A stretch of 64,000 bases of DNA from Chloroflexota bacterium (GTDB lineage Bacteria > Chloroflexota > Anaerolineae > Anaerolineales > VGOW01): the NCBI GenBank assembly GCA_016875735.1, contig VGOW01000012.1, positions 1-64,000 of the forward strand, given 5' to 3'. The position numbers and the translations under genes are program-made. The notes beneath the pieces are model-generated. The model did no database searches and had not been told where the DNA came from. It saw nothing but the letters and a program-made list of their open reading frames with translations. Every line of letters begins with the position of its first letter. Within the stretch, counting starts at the first letter, position 1. Below, one piece after another: positions 24,699-33,248 of the stretch.

Positions 24699-25490
24699 AT
24701 GCTCATCTTCCTCAAACTCGGCGGCTCACTCATCACCGACAAGAATCAACCGCAAACCGTGCGCGCCGATGTGCTCGCCCGCCTCGCCAATGAGATCGCC
24801 GAGGCTCTCGCCGCCCGCCCCGATCTGCAACTGCTCATCGGGCACGGCTCCGGATCGTTCGGGCACAGCGAAGCGGCAAAGTATGGGACGAAGCTCGGCG
24901 TGCGCTCGCCCGAGCAGTGGCGGCAATACGCCGAAGTGGCGCACGTGGCTGCCAAACTCAATCGGCATGTGATGGACGCGCTCCGCGCGGCGGGCATCCC
25001 AGCCATCAATGCGTTGCCGTCGGCCTCGGTGGTGTGCCGCGACAGCGTTATCACTTCAATGGCCGTGACTCCGATCCGAGTCGCCATCGAAAACGGACTC
25101 GCGCCGGTGATCATGGGCGATGTGGCGGTGGATGAAATGCGCGGGGGAACGATCATCTCCACCGAAGACAGTTTCCGCTACCTCGCCGCATTTTTGCGCC
25201 CCGCCGCGATTCTGCTGGCGGGCATCGAGCGCGGCGTGCTCACCCGTTGGCCCGACGGCAAGTTGATTCCGTTGGTGGACTCGGCCAATATCGACTCGAT
25301 CCGATCTGTCCTGCGCGGATCGCACGCGGCGGATGTGACCGGCGGCATGGAAAACAAAGTGCTGGAGATGCTGGCTCAAGCGCAAGCCATGCCGGGACTC
25401 TCGATTGAAATTTTTTCGGGGGTGGAGCCGGACGCGGTGAAGAAGAGGCTGCTGGGAGAAAACGGCGAGGGAACGGTTGTGCGGGCCTGA
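24699..25490 (+). CDS. ipk: Isopentenyl phosphate kinase
   Basis: The 263-residue amino-acid-kinase-family protein begins MLIFLKLGGSLITDK, has the glycine loop GHGSGSFGH with the IPK-specific histidine, and the ADVTGGMENK segment near the C-terminus. It converts isopentenyl phosphate to isopentenyl diphosphate. Together with mevalonate kinase it points to the alternative mevalonate route known from Roseiflexus and archaea, in which phosphomevalonate is decarboxylated before this step. The decarboxylase is not in the window. Its 3' end converges on the LCP gene with a 7-bp gap. Confidence 0.93.
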   Translation: MLIFLKLGGSLITDKNQPQTVRADVLARLANEIAEALAARPDLQLLIGHGSGSFGHSEAAKYGTKLGVRSPEQWRQYAEVAHVAAKLNRHVMDALRAAGIPAINALPSASVVCRDSVITSMAVTPIRVAIENGLAPVIMGDVAVDEMRGGTIISTEDSFRYLAAFLRPAAILLAGIERGVLTRWPDGKLIPLVDSANIDSIRSVLRGSHAADVTGGMENKVLEMLAQAQAMPGLSIEIFSGVEPDAVKKRLLGENGEGTVVRA

Positions 25491-25497
25491 GCGCGGA

Positions 25498-26712
25498 TCA
25501 CTGCCCGGTGCTGAAGGCTTCGAGCGCGGGCAAGATCACATCGATCTTCGGGCGCAGAACCGCCGCGCCGCTCGGCGCGGTGAATGGCTCTACCATTGTC
25601 GAGTCGATCACCACGCGGGTGATCGCGTCGGTTGAAATCTGCGGCCCCGCACAGCCGAGCAATCCCACTTCATCCCAGCTCAAGTCGGTGCGCACCGAAT
25701 AGTAAACCAACTGAGTGAGCGCAGGCAAAACCGGAATCACTTCCGGCGAGAAGAGTTTGTCGCGCACGGCCAGCATCACTTGTTGTTGGCGGCGCATCCG
25801 CCCAAAGTCGCTATCCTGATGCCGGGTGCGCGCATACATCAGCGCGGCGCGGCCATCCATGTGCACTTGCCCCGCCGGAATTTCCAGCACCAGCGTGCCG
25901 CCGAAGTCGTCGGGGTATTTCTCGTCGCGGATGGCTTTGGGTACGTCGATGTCGATGCCGCCAATCGTATCAACGGCGTTCTCGAATGCAGTGAAGTTCA
26001 GCACCACCGAGCGATCGATGCGCAGGCCAAACGCTTGCGAAATGGCAAAGGCTTGAAACGCCGGCCCGCCGCCGGGGTAGCCGTATTGCTGTCCCAGCGC
26101 ATACGCAGTGTTGATCCGATTCTCGTGCAGTGGGTTGCCGTTGTATTCGGGAATCTGCACCCACAGATCGCGGGGGATGGAAAGGATTTGCGCGGTGCGG
26201 TCGCCAAAGTTCACGCCGGCCACCATCAGCGCGTCGGCGCGAGCGGCGCGGTCATAATTGCCGGAGCGGCCATCCATGCCGATGATCAGGATATTCATGC
26301 GCCCCGGCCCGTCGCACGATTCTGGAAAGGGCGCGGCCTCCGGCAGAATGGGGGTGGGGATCGGAGTCGGATCCACGGGGGCGGCATAGTATCCGGTGGG
26401 GCGAAGAGCGGGAGTGGGCGTATTGGTCGGCTCGCGAGGAGTCAAAGTCAGACTGAGATTGGTCAAAGCCTGACCCAACGACCACGGTGTGGGCGTTGAA
26501 GTGCCCGGCGGCGCCGTGCTGATGTCAACCGTTGCGGCAGAAGAGGGGATGCCGACGACGACGGTGGCCTGCGCGCCACCGCGCGCGGAGGCGCGAGAGA
26601 TCAGTCCGAATCCAAAAGCAACAACGATGATGCCTGCGCCGATGCCGAGCACGAGGCCAAGTATGGCAAACGGCCCCAACGAGCGAGTTCGAATGCGTTT
26701 CGAGAAGCGCAT
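25498..26712 (-). CDS. LytR-CpsA-Psr (LCP) family cell-envelope ligase
   Basis: The 404-residue protein has a basic cytoplasmic N-terminus, one membrane helix (about 13-38), a Thr/Pro-rich external linker (about 45-125) and an LCP domain: MNILIIGMDGR, the DRTAQILSIPRDLWV segment with the catalytic Arg, and MYARTRHQDSDFGRMRRQQ. LCP enzymes attach polyprenyl-linked glycopolymers to the wall or to proteins. A TACAAT box with TGA before it sits seven bases before the ATG, implying a leaderless transcript; no ribosome site is seen. The long open frame upstream (to 27129) is a shadow of nrfA. Confidence 0.9.
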   Translation of the reverse strand: MRFSKRIRTRSLGPFAILGLVLGIGAGIIVVAFGFGLISRASARGGAQATVVVGIPSSAATVDISTAPPGTSTPTPWSLGQALTNLSLTLTPREPTNTPTPALRPTGYYAAPVDPTPIPTPILPEAAPFPESCDGPGRMNILIIGMDGRSGNYDRAARADALMVAGVNFGDRTAQILSIPRDLWVQIPEYNGNPLHENRINTAYALGQQYGYPGGGPAFQAFAISQAFGLRIDRSVVLNFTAFENAVDTIGGIDIDVPKAIRDEKYPDDFGGTLVLEIPAGQVHMDGRAALMYARTRHQDSDFGRMRRQQQVMLAVRDKLFSPEVIPVLPALTQLVYYSVRTDLSWDEVGLLGCAGPQISTDAITRVVIDSTMVEPFTAPSGAAVLRPKIDVILPALEAFSTGQ

Positions 26713-26719
26713 CGGCGGG

Positions 26720-26728
26720 ATTGTATCA
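26720..26728 (-). promoter_or_regulatory. Extended -10 promoter of the LCP gene
   Basis: TGA-TACAAT on the minus strand (26728-26720) is followed by seven bases and the ATG at 26712. The expected start lies at the initiation codon. The nrfA terminator is only about 10 bp upstream. Confidence 0.65.
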
Positions 26729-26737
26729 CAGCGGTTG

Positions 26738-26771
26738 AAAACAAAACCCTCCCGAAGATCGTTCGGGAGGG
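26738..26771 (-). terminator. Terminator after nrfA
   Basis: On the minus strand CCCTCCCGAA (26771-26762) and TTCGGGAGGG (26756-26747) form a perfect 10-bp stem with a CGATC loop, followed by TTTTGTTTT (26746-26738). It lies 28 bp after the nrfA stop. Confidence 0.93.
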
Positions 26772-26798
26772 TGGAGGCGCAAACGACTCGGATGCGCG

Positions 26799-28076
26799 TT
26801 ACTTGGCTGTGGCAGTCATGGCGATGATCTGCGCTTGGCGGGCCATATCGGTGGCGGCGGCGAGAATTCGCAAGGCCTCTTCGGGGTTGTGGAAGCCCAT
26901 GCTGTTCTCGGCGGCTACGAAGTCCCAGCGCAGCTGCGCTTTGCGGTGCAGGGTGCGCGCTTCGTTGAGCAGAGTCTGATCGGCGTTGGAGTCGGCGGAG
27001 GCAGCTTTGATCGCCTCGATGGCGGCAACCAGCGCATCTTCGGTGGCGCTCATCGTGTCGGCCACTTGTTTCTGAATGATGCCCACGCGGTCGGTGACGT
27101 ATTTCACGTCGGTGTGGCACGCGCCACAAGCCGCGTCGGGGTTGATAAGCGGACTCTTCACGTCGTGCGTGGAGAACTTGGCCGAGCCATCGCGGGTGTA
27201 GGGCATGTGGCAGTCGGCGCAGGCCACCCCGGCGTTATAGTGCGTGCTCCCGGCGGTGAACATCTCGTATTCGGGATGTTGCATTTTGATCATCGGGGTG
27301 AGGGCTTCGGGGTATTCCCAATCCTTGAAACCGGTCTCGTCGTAATAGGCGTCAATCTGATCGACGTTTGTGCCTTTGCTCCACGGGAAGGTCAGATACT
27401 TGCCTTCACCGGCGAAGTAGTATTCCACGTGGCAGTTGGCGCAAACGACGGTGCGCATTTCCTGCCGGGTAAACGTTGTCCAATCTTTGCCTTGCGCCTT
27501 CAACGCTTCGTCGAGCGCGGGGTTGGTGACGACGAGGCGCATAGTTTCGGCCTCGTGGCAGTTGGCGCAGCCGATGGGGTTGCTGATATGCTGGCTCAAG
27601 TCGGAGAACAAAGTCTTGTCGAATTCGACCATGCCCATACTTGTCCACAGGGCGGGGTTGTCGGAGCTCTTGCAGGAATAGCACGTGCCGGGCGTTTTTT
27701 CGTTGATGCGTTTGGTGGCGCGCACATCGGCCAATGCGTTCATGTGGCCGCGATCTTCGTTGTAGTCTTTGCTGAAAGCCATGCCCGCGAAGAGAATCGT
27801 CAAGCGAGGATCCTCCTCTAAGTGCGAAAACTGGTTGGAGCCGCCGTACGTCGAGCGAGTGTTATTGCCCTCGGTGAGTTTGAAGGTGGAATACTGGTTG
27901 GGGAAGTTGACGCCCCATTTGGATGAATCCGGCTCCATGGCTTGAATGACCGTGAGCGCCGGGATGCCGCGAACCTGCGCCGGTTGATTTTTCACGAAGA
28001 CCAGCACTCCCGCCAGCGCCACTGCCAACACGATAATGACGGCTGTGAGTATCCACGTCGTGGTTGATTGTTTCAT
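26799..28076 (-). CDS. nrfA: Ammonia-forming cytochrome c nitrite reductase NrfA
   Basis: The 425-residue protein has an N-terminal anchor/signal helix (about 8-28) and five heme sites: the catalytic CYSCK (C132-C135-K136) and four CxxCH motifs with C170, C212, C286 and C317. The MQHPE segment near the active site is also present. It reduces nitrite to ammonium with six electrons on the outer face of the membrane, taking electrons from NrfH. GAGGAG precedes the ATG. It follows nrfH by 12 bp and ends at a strong terminator, so nrfHA is a compact operon. Confidence 0.97.
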   Translation of the reverse strand: MKQSTTTWILTAVIIVLAVALAGVLVFVKNQPAQVRGIPALTVIQAMEPDSSKWGVNFPNQYSTFKLTEGNNTRSTYGGSNQFSHLEEDPRLTILFAGMAFSKDYNEDRGHMNALADVRATKRINEKTPGTCYSCKSSDNPALWTSMGMVEFDKTLFSDLSQHISNPIGCANCHEAETMRLVVTNPALDEALKAQGKDWTTFTRQEMRTVVCANCHVEYYFAGEGKYLTFPWSKGTNVDQIDAYYDETGFKDWEYPEALTPMIKMQHPEYEMFTAGSTHYNAGVACADCHMPYTRDGSAKFSTHDVKSPLINPDAACGACHTDVKYVTDRVGIIQKQVADTMSATEDALVAAIEAIKAASADSNADQTLLNEARTLHRKAQLRWDFVAAENSMGFHNPEEALRILAAATDMARQAQIIAMTATAK

Positions 28077-28088
28077 GTTTCTCCTCGC

Positions 28089-28559
28089 TTATTTGGTTTT
28101 GTCTTGATATGGCAATACCGACACGCCTCGCTGACCGTGCGCAATATCCCGATGGCACTCGAAGCAATAGCGTTCCGAATCCATCTGCCCATCGGCAACG
28201 CTGTCAACGGTGTTGATATGGCAACGAACACAATTCTCTTGAACGATCTCGCGCGTTGACTCTTTGGCGCGAATGGCGGACGGGATATTGCCCAGCGTAA
28301 AAGCCGAAACGTGATTGAAGCCGTTCTGCGCCTTGACTATGTATTTTGGTATTAAGTCGTGAGGGGTGTGGCAATCATTACAATTGGCCCAAAGTTTGTG
28401 CGGGCTGTGGAACCATCCCTCGTAAGCCGCATCCATCACGTGACAGTTGTTGCAGGTGGTCGGATCGTTGCCGAGATACACGGTGAAATCGCTGACATAC
28501 ATCAGCGTGCCGGCCACTATCACCAACGCAAGCACTCCAACGCCTATTTGAAGTTTCAT
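28089..28559 (-). CDS. nrfH: NrfH tetraheme quinol dehydrogenase
   Basis: The 156-residue NapC/NirT-family protein has one N-terminal membrane anchor (about 4-24) and four CxxCH sites (C36, C60, C110, C132). It oxidises menaquinol and passes electrons to NrfA in a membrane-bound complex. The start at 28559 (MKLQIGVGV) is chosen because GGGAGAG lies upstream and the longer frame adds a charged stretch before the anchor. A perfect CRP/FNR-type palindrome lies 82 bp upstream. Confidence 0.95.
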   Translation of the reverse strand: MKLQIGVGVLALVIVAGTLMYVSDFTVYLGNDPTTCNNCHVMDAAYEGWFHSPHKLWANCNDCHTPHDLIPKYIVKAQNGFNHVSAFTLGNIPSAIRAKESTREIVQENCVRCHINTVDSVADGQMDSERYCFECHRDIAHGQRGVSVLPYQDKTK

Positions 28560-28640
28560 TCCACTGCTCTCTCCCAAAATCAAACTCGATTAACCATTTA
28601 TGAGACGGTGACAGTTTATCCATAATGTGGGTCTCTTGTC

Positions 28641-28656
28641 TGTGACAATTGTCACA
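28641..28656. promoter_or_regulatory. CRP/FNR-superfamily operator upstream of nrfHA
   Basis: TGTGACAATTGTCACA is a perfect 16-bp palindrome that fits TGTGA-N6-TCACA exactly. On the minus strand a weak -10-like TAAACT (28618-28613) would put the transcription start near 28606, about 42 bp from the palindrome centre, the usual class II activator distance. The regulator is not in the window; an oxygen, NO or cAMP sensor of this family is expected. Confidence 0.75.
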
Positions 28657-28726
28657 TGATCGGACACACAGACGTCACAACCTGCCCAATTTGGTCTAAT
28701 TACGATAAAGGAGGCAGATTACCGAT

Positions 28727-29377
28727 ATGGTCCGCGCGCTTGCGAAGATTCAAAAGTTCCGTCTAAAATTGCGAGCGGTCGAGGACAATGGGCTTATCGT
28801 GGTGGATGATCCCTCCACGCTTATCTATTTGGGCTACGGATTCCAAAATCCCAAACCCGGTGTTTGGAAAGTGACACTGCAGACCACCGATTTCACGCCC
28901 GACTCCGGCGCGGACTATGCGCTCAGCGCCCAATACGTGGGCGGAGCCACGCTCAAGGCAACGGCCAGCACGCTCTTGCCAGCAGTCAATGAATCGGTGT
29001 CTATCACTGTATCCCTCGATCTCGGAGGGCAACCGCTTTCTCTCGACTCGGCGCAGGCCATCGTCCATCGTCCGGACGGAACATCGGAAACCGTGGCCCT
29101 GCCGATCACGGGATCGCAGGCCTCAACGGATTGGACTCCGACCGAGGCCGGGTTGTATGGTGTGGATATTCAAGTGGCAGGGCGCGCGCCCGATGGCGCG
29201 GCCATCGAGCGAGCCGCCTTCCTCACCATCGAAGCGCAACCGGTCAATCGCCCCACTGCGAAGAATCTCGCCATGATCGGCGGCGGCGTTGCGATTGTGA
29301 TCACCATGATCGCCGGAGCGGCTATGATGATCGCCGTGCTGTTGCGGGTGGCGCTCCGGAAGAAGCGCTCGCGGTGA
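28727..29377 (+). CDS. Uncharacterised beta-rich protein with a C-terminal membrane anchor
   Basis: The 216-residue protein has two beta-sandwich-like segments (PKPGVWKVTLQTTDF and the ESVSITVSLDLGG to RAAFLTIEAQP part) and a C-terminal helix (about 183-205) ending in RKKRSR. The sequence resembles the C-terminal extension of large secreted Chloroflexota proteins, yet no signal peptide is visible and a TAA closes the frame seven codons upstream. It is therefore either an N-terminally truncated remnant or a protein inserted by its tail. GGAGG lies 12 nt before the ATG, rather far. Confidence 0.6.
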   Translation: MVRALAKIQKFRLKLRAVEDNGLIVVDDPSTLIYLGYGFQNPKPGVWKVTLQTTDFTPDSGADYALSAQYVGGATLKATASTLLPAVNESVSITVSLDLGGQPLSLDSAQAIVHRPDGTSETVALPITGSQASTDWTPTEAGLYGVDIQVAGRAPDGAAIERAAFLTIEAQPVNRPTAKNLAMIGGGVAIVITMIAGAAMMIAVLLRVALRKKRSR

Positions 29378-29390
29378 TCGCTCGGCGGCG

Positions 29391-30788
29391 TCAGCCTTCA
29401 GCCCCGTATTTCTCCACAGCCCAGCCCCCCGCCCGCATCACTTCGATTGAGATGGCTGAGTCGGAGGGCAAGAAGCGCAAACGATTCTGCCCGAGCCACG
29501 CATCCAATACATCGCCCATGAGGTCGGCGAGGAAAACGGGGCGGCCCAGCGCGCGGGCAATATCCAGCGGGGAAACATCATCGAGGCTGATGCCCTGCGG
29601 ATGATCGAACATCACACGGGGCAGGATGACGAACTTTCCGAGATCACGATTTACTAACTGATCGATCACATCGCGGCCCATCAACAAGCCGGCCACGGTG
29701 ATGCTCTCTCCCAAGCGATCATTTTTCACCGGCGACACCGCCAACTTCGTCCCGGCAATACCGTTGAACTCGTTGGCCGCCTTTTGCAAAACAGGAGCAA
29801 ACAACGCGCCCGTCACCAGAGTCGCTTTGGCTTTTGCAATTCGAAGTTTGAAGTTTCTCAGTTCTCTTTTCTCTCGCCGCCACGCATTGAGAAAATTCCT
29901 CGCCATCCCCAATCCGTTTTCTTCGAGCGAGAGGCCGTCGAGAGTCTTCTTCGGCGGCGCGGCGCGGCCCGTGGCAAGATACCACTCGTCGGTGGCGTGA
30001 ACGAAACGCACTCCGAGTTTTCGCAGAAATTTGCTCTGCCACTTTTCCACCGACTCCAACACCGCGCGCGACTCGCCGAGTGTGTTCGGGCGATGGCCGT
30101 ATTTGTGATGCTTCGTCAACCCCACCGGCACAACACTCACCGACTGCACCGACGGATACAGAGCCGCCAGATCGCGAATCGATTGCTCCATGATCGCCCC
30201 GTCGTTGAGGCCGGGAGTGATCACCAATTGCGTGTGGCACACGACGCCGCGCTCGGCCAGCCAGCGCAACTGCGCCATCACGTCGGGCGCGTGTTTGTTG
30301 GCGAGGCAGAGTCGGCGCGTTTCGAGATCGGTGGCGTGGACGGAAATGTAGAGGGGCGAGAGTCGTTGAGTCTCGATGCGCTCCCAATCATGATCGCTCA
30401 AGTTGGTGAGCGTGACGAAGTGCCCGTAGAGGAATGAATAGCGGTAGTCGTCGTCTTTGATGTACAGCGTGCGCCTCATGCGCGGCGCGGTTTGCAACAC
30501 GAAACAGAACGGGCACAGGTTGTTGCAACGGCGGATGTCGATGTCGAAGGTGGGATGGGTGAACTCGATGCCGAGAGGTTGGCCTTCGAGCCGAGCGGCG
30601 CGGGCAACGGCCTCCGCCCCGCCCCGCCGGTATTGAACCTCCACTTCATCTTCAGCGGCATAGAACTGCACATCGATCGCATCTTCGACCGGGTGGCCGT
30701 TGACGGCCAGCACTTCATCGCCGGGCCGAAAGCCAATGGCCGCGGCCAGCGAATCAGCCTCGACGCGCTGAATGATTCCGCCGCTCAT
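29391..30788 (-). CDS. PDZ plus radical-SAM-like DUF512 protein
   Basis: The 465-residue protein has an N-terminal PDZ-like domain (IIQRVEADSLAAAIGFRPGDEVLAVNG), then a radical-SAM-type cluster motif C-x3-C-x2-C (RCNNLCPFCFV), the KDDDYRYSFLYGHFVTLTNL segment and the C-terminal DUF512 domain. This family is often annotated as FeS-containing cyanobacterial-type oxidoreductase; its reaction is unknown. It starts 3 bp after the stop of a PlsC gene, in a three-gene minus-strand operon, so a membrane-lipid or ribosome-related role is possible but unproven. Confidence 0.88.
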   Translation of the reverse strand: MSGGIIQRVEADSLAAAIGFRPGDEVLAVNGHPVEDAIDVQFYAAEDEVEVQYRRGGAEAVARAARLEGQPLGIEFTHPTFDIDIRRCNNLCPFCFVLQTAPRMRRTLYIKDDDYRYSFLYGHFVTLTNLSDHDWERIETQRLSPLYISVHATDLETRRLCLANKHAPDVMAQLRWLAERGVVCHTQLVITPGLNDGAIMEQSIRDLAALYPSVQSVSVVPVGLTKHHKYGHRPNTLGESRAVLESVEKWQSKFLRKLGVRFVHATDEWYLATGRAAPPKKTLDGLSLEENGLGMARNFLNAWRREKRELRNFKLRIAKAKATLVTGALFAPVLQKAANEFNGIAGTKLAVSPVKNDRLGESITVAGLLMGRDVIDQLVNRDLGKFVILPRVMFDHPQGISLDDVSPLDIARALGRPVFLADLMGDVLDAWLGQNRLRFLPSDSAISIEVMRAGGWAVEKYGAEG

Positions 30789-30791
30789 CCT

Positions 30792-31532
30792 TCATCCTTC
30801 AACAACGTATTCGCTCGTCGCCTTCGAGAGATCGCCATAAGCGCCGCGGCGATGTTCGGGAAGGATGGAGGCGAGGCGATACATGGCTTCGTCGGTCATT
30901 TGTTTGAGGGCTTCGCGCGGCAATCGCCCGGCACTGGGCTTGAAGCGAAACGGTTTGCCAAGCCGCACGGTGACGCCCGGTTGCGACCAGCGGCGGCGAC
31001 TGATGGACGGAAAGCCCACCGTGCCCTCAATGGCGACCGGAATAATGGGCGCACCCGATTTGTGGGCCAAATAAGCAATGCCCTCTTTGGCGCTGCGCAA
31101 TGCCGGTTGGCGTGTGCCCTGCGGCGCGACCAACACAATCTCGCCCGCGTTCAGCACGGCCAGAGCGCGTGTGAGCGCTTCGCGGTCGGCTTCGCCGCGA
31201 TGCACCGGAATCACATCCCACAGCCACGGGAAGATGCCCCACACCGGATAATTGTACGCTTCAACTTTTGCCATCGGCACGATGTTGCGCGGCAAGTTGC
31301 CCAACACCACAATCGGGTCGATGAAGGCAATATGGTTGATCATGAGAATCGCCGCCCCGCGAGGGGGCAGATTCTCCAAGCCGTCAATTCGATCAATCTT
31401 CGCCAGCCATCGCCAAGCAATGTTATCGATCAGCCAACGCAGAACGCGGCGCACCGGCTCGCGCCGGGCATGATCGTAATGGCGCTTTGAAGTTTGAATT
31501 TTGGAATTTGAGATTGCGGGTTGATCGGCCAT
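30792..31532 (-). CDS. 1-acyl-glycerol-3-phosphate acyltransferase (PlsC family), copy 2
   Basis: The 246-residue protein has the acyltransferase motif NHIAFID (HX4D), the downstream PVHRGEADR block and the VAPQGTRQ motif (usually EGTR; here QGTR). It would acylate lysophosphatidic acid in membrane lipid synthesis. The first 25 residues include SNSKIQTSKRHYDH, encoded by the AATTCCAAA-type word repeat found elsewhere in the window, so the true start may be further in. It follows a paralogue by 4 bp. Confidence 0.88.
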   Translation of the reverse strand: MADQPAISNSKIQTSKRHYDHARREPVRRVLRWLIDNIAWRWLAKIDRIDGLENLPPRGAAILMINHIAFIDPIVVLGNLPRNIVPMAKVEAYNYPVWGIFPWLWDVIPVHRGEADREALTRALAVLNAGEIVLVAPQGTRQPALRSAKEGIAYLAHKSGAPIIPVAIEGTVGFPSISRRRWSQPGVTVRLGKPFRFKPSAGRLPREALKQMTDEAMYRLASILPEHRRGAYGDLSKATSEYVVEG

Positions 31533-31536
31533 CGCA

Positions 31537-32211
31537 CTAACTCAAACCCTCATCCCCATACACGCCGCGATACTCCGGCGGCAGCTGTGCGGCGATGCGT
31601 TTCATGATCATTGTTGTGTGCTCGTCGAATTTCTCGTGGCGGTTCTCGCGAGTGAGCGGCTCATCGGGCAGGCAGAAGGGTTGGCCGATGGTCATGGTGA
31701 TGTGCGGGCGGCGAAATCGTTTCCACGACGGAATCCAAGTTTCGGTGCCGGTGATGCCAACCGGCACGATGGGCGCTTTGGCTTTGAGGGCCAAAAAAGC
31801 GATGCCGGGTTTGGCGGCCTGCATTCCCGGCCTGCGCCGCCGTGTGCCTTCGGGCGCGACGATCAACGGGCTGCCGGCCCGGATCACATCCAGCCCTTTC
31901 TCCAATGCCTCGCGGTCGAACTGCCTGCGCTTGAGCGGGATCGCGCCATACATACGCATGAGGATGCCGGTGACCCCGCGGGAAAAATTCTCGGCGGCGG
32001 TGAGGCCTTCGGGACAATGAGGCCAAAAGACGACGACCAGCGGCGCGTCGAGCGTATCGACGTGATTGATGGTGATGAAATAGGGGCCGTACGGGGGAAC
32101 GTTTTTCGCGCCGCGCACTTCGATCTTGCACAGAGTCATCATCAAGAGTCTGAAGGCTGGAACGAACAGTGTGCGGCAAGCGCGGACGAACGGGGGTTGA
32201 GGGTAGGGCAT
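31537..32211 (-). CDS. 1-acyl-glycerol-3-phosphate acyltransferase (PlsC family), copy 1
   Basis: The 224-residue protein carries NHVDTLD (HX4D), the PLKRRQFDREALEKG block and VAPEGTRRR, the complete PlsC motif set. I choose ATG 32211 (MPYPQPPFVRA) because the longer frame adds an unrelated N-terminus. No good ribosome site is visible. It is one of two adjacent, divergent acyltransferases; the pair may cover different acyl chains or positions. Confidence 0.87.
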   Translation of the reverse strand: MPYPQPPFVRACRTLFVPAFRLLMMTLCKIEVRGAKNVPPYGPYFITINHVDTLDAPLVVVFWPHCPEGLTAAENFSRGVTGILMRMYGAIPLKRRQFDREALEKGLDVIRAGSPLIVAPEGTRRRRPGMQAAKPGIAFLALKAKAPIVPVGITGTETWIPSWKRFRRPHITMTIGQPFCLPDEPLTRENRHEKFDEHTTMIMKRIAAQLPPEYRGVYGDEGLS

Positions 32212-32278
32212 GGTAGTCTGTGCAGCAGGCGTGGAGCAAAGCAAAACTTGTTGAACATATGCTCTCGCTAGCCCGACG

Positions 32279-33157
32279 TTAATCCATAGGTTTTTCCCCT
32301 GCACGGTCAATAGAATATAACAGGTGGGTTACTCGTTGTTGTTGTTCAATGCTCATACTTACCAATCGCTTACCAAAAATCAATTCGTTCATCTCGTTGA
32401 GCATTTTTAGTTCAAGGGCATCCATTACTCTTTGAGGAACACCACACGCTCGATCCTTTTCGACAATGCTGCTCAATTCGTCGTCCGTGAACGCGCCTTG
32501 TAGGCTGTCCAGTAAATGGCTATCGCGCCTGCCATCTATATCCACGTCCCAAGTATAGACTTTGCCTTGTTGTCGCTCCTTAATTATTTTCCACGCTAAT
32601 CTCAAAGCAAACGCAAAGTAAATTCTATAGAGCCCCCATAATTGCTCCCCAACAAAAGGTCTCTTGTTTTGGATATCCTTTTGCAAAGATTTGACACGCT
32701 CTCCAAATTTCTCATCTGTCATATTCGGCAGAACGTTTTCGAGCTTGCTTACAGGAATGTTTTCATAGTGGTGAGGGGACAGAATGTTGTAAATAAGATG
32801 GAAGCTTGACGTGAAGTCGCGCGTCTCGACGATCGTACGCCAGAGCACTTCGATGGATTCCAAAATGCGCTCGTGTGATGATGCATAACCGCTTGAAAGT
32901 GCATTCTGCGTCGAACTCAACAAATCTCGTCTTTCGGAGATTTCTGCGCGAAGATATTCTAAATCTGCTGAATAACGGTTCTTCAAGTCCTCAATTTCCT
33001 TCTCGTATTTTGCGCTTGTATGAATATATATTTTGTCTGACCAAATCTTGCCAAGCCAAGTTGCCAAGCCAAGAATAATTACGCTCACCCCGCCAACAGA
33101 AGCAAGCAATGTTGTTACAAAGGTTATCGCAAGCCTGAGAATTTCACTGGGGGACAT
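32279..33157 (-). CDS. Accessory membrane protein with coiled coil, unknown function
   Basis: The 292-residue protein has an N-terminal membrane helix (about 10-36), a long charged coiled coil (AKYEKEIEDLKNRYSADLEYLRAEI, about 48-85) and a helical C-terminal domain without a recognised family. Base composition is visibly more AT-rich than the neighbours, and it sits between housekeeping genes (plsC and cmk), so it was probably acquired horizontally. The N-terminal architecture occurs in scattered proteins near mobile or defence genes, but I cannot name a function. Confidence 0.7.
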   Translation of the reverse strand: MSPSEILRLAITFVTTLLASVGGVSVIILGLATWLGKIWSDKIYIHTSAKYEKEIEDLKNRYSADLEYLRAEISERRDLLSSTQNALSSGYASSHERILESIEVLWRTIVETRDFTSSFHLIYNILSPHHYENIPVSKLENVLPNMTDEKFGERVKSLQKDIQNKRPFVGEQLWGLYRIYFAFALRLAWKIIKERQQGKVYTWDVDIDGRRDSHLLDSLQGAFTDDELSSIVEKDRACGVPQRVMDALELKMLNEMNELIFGKRLVSMSIEQQQRVTHLLYSIDRAGEKPMD

Positions 33158-33248
33158 GGTCTTTCTCGACAGTAGTCAGTCTGGGGATATCGCACGGGTC
33201 GTCGCAAGAACAAGGCCACGTACGTGAACGGGTCACCACAACCCACCC

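Noticed and set aside
26712-27129. 139-codon N-terminal extension of the LCP protein
   Set aside because: It overlaps the nrfA coding strand in another frame and crosses the nrfA terminator. The ATG at 26712 begins the normal basic N-terminus and membrane helix.
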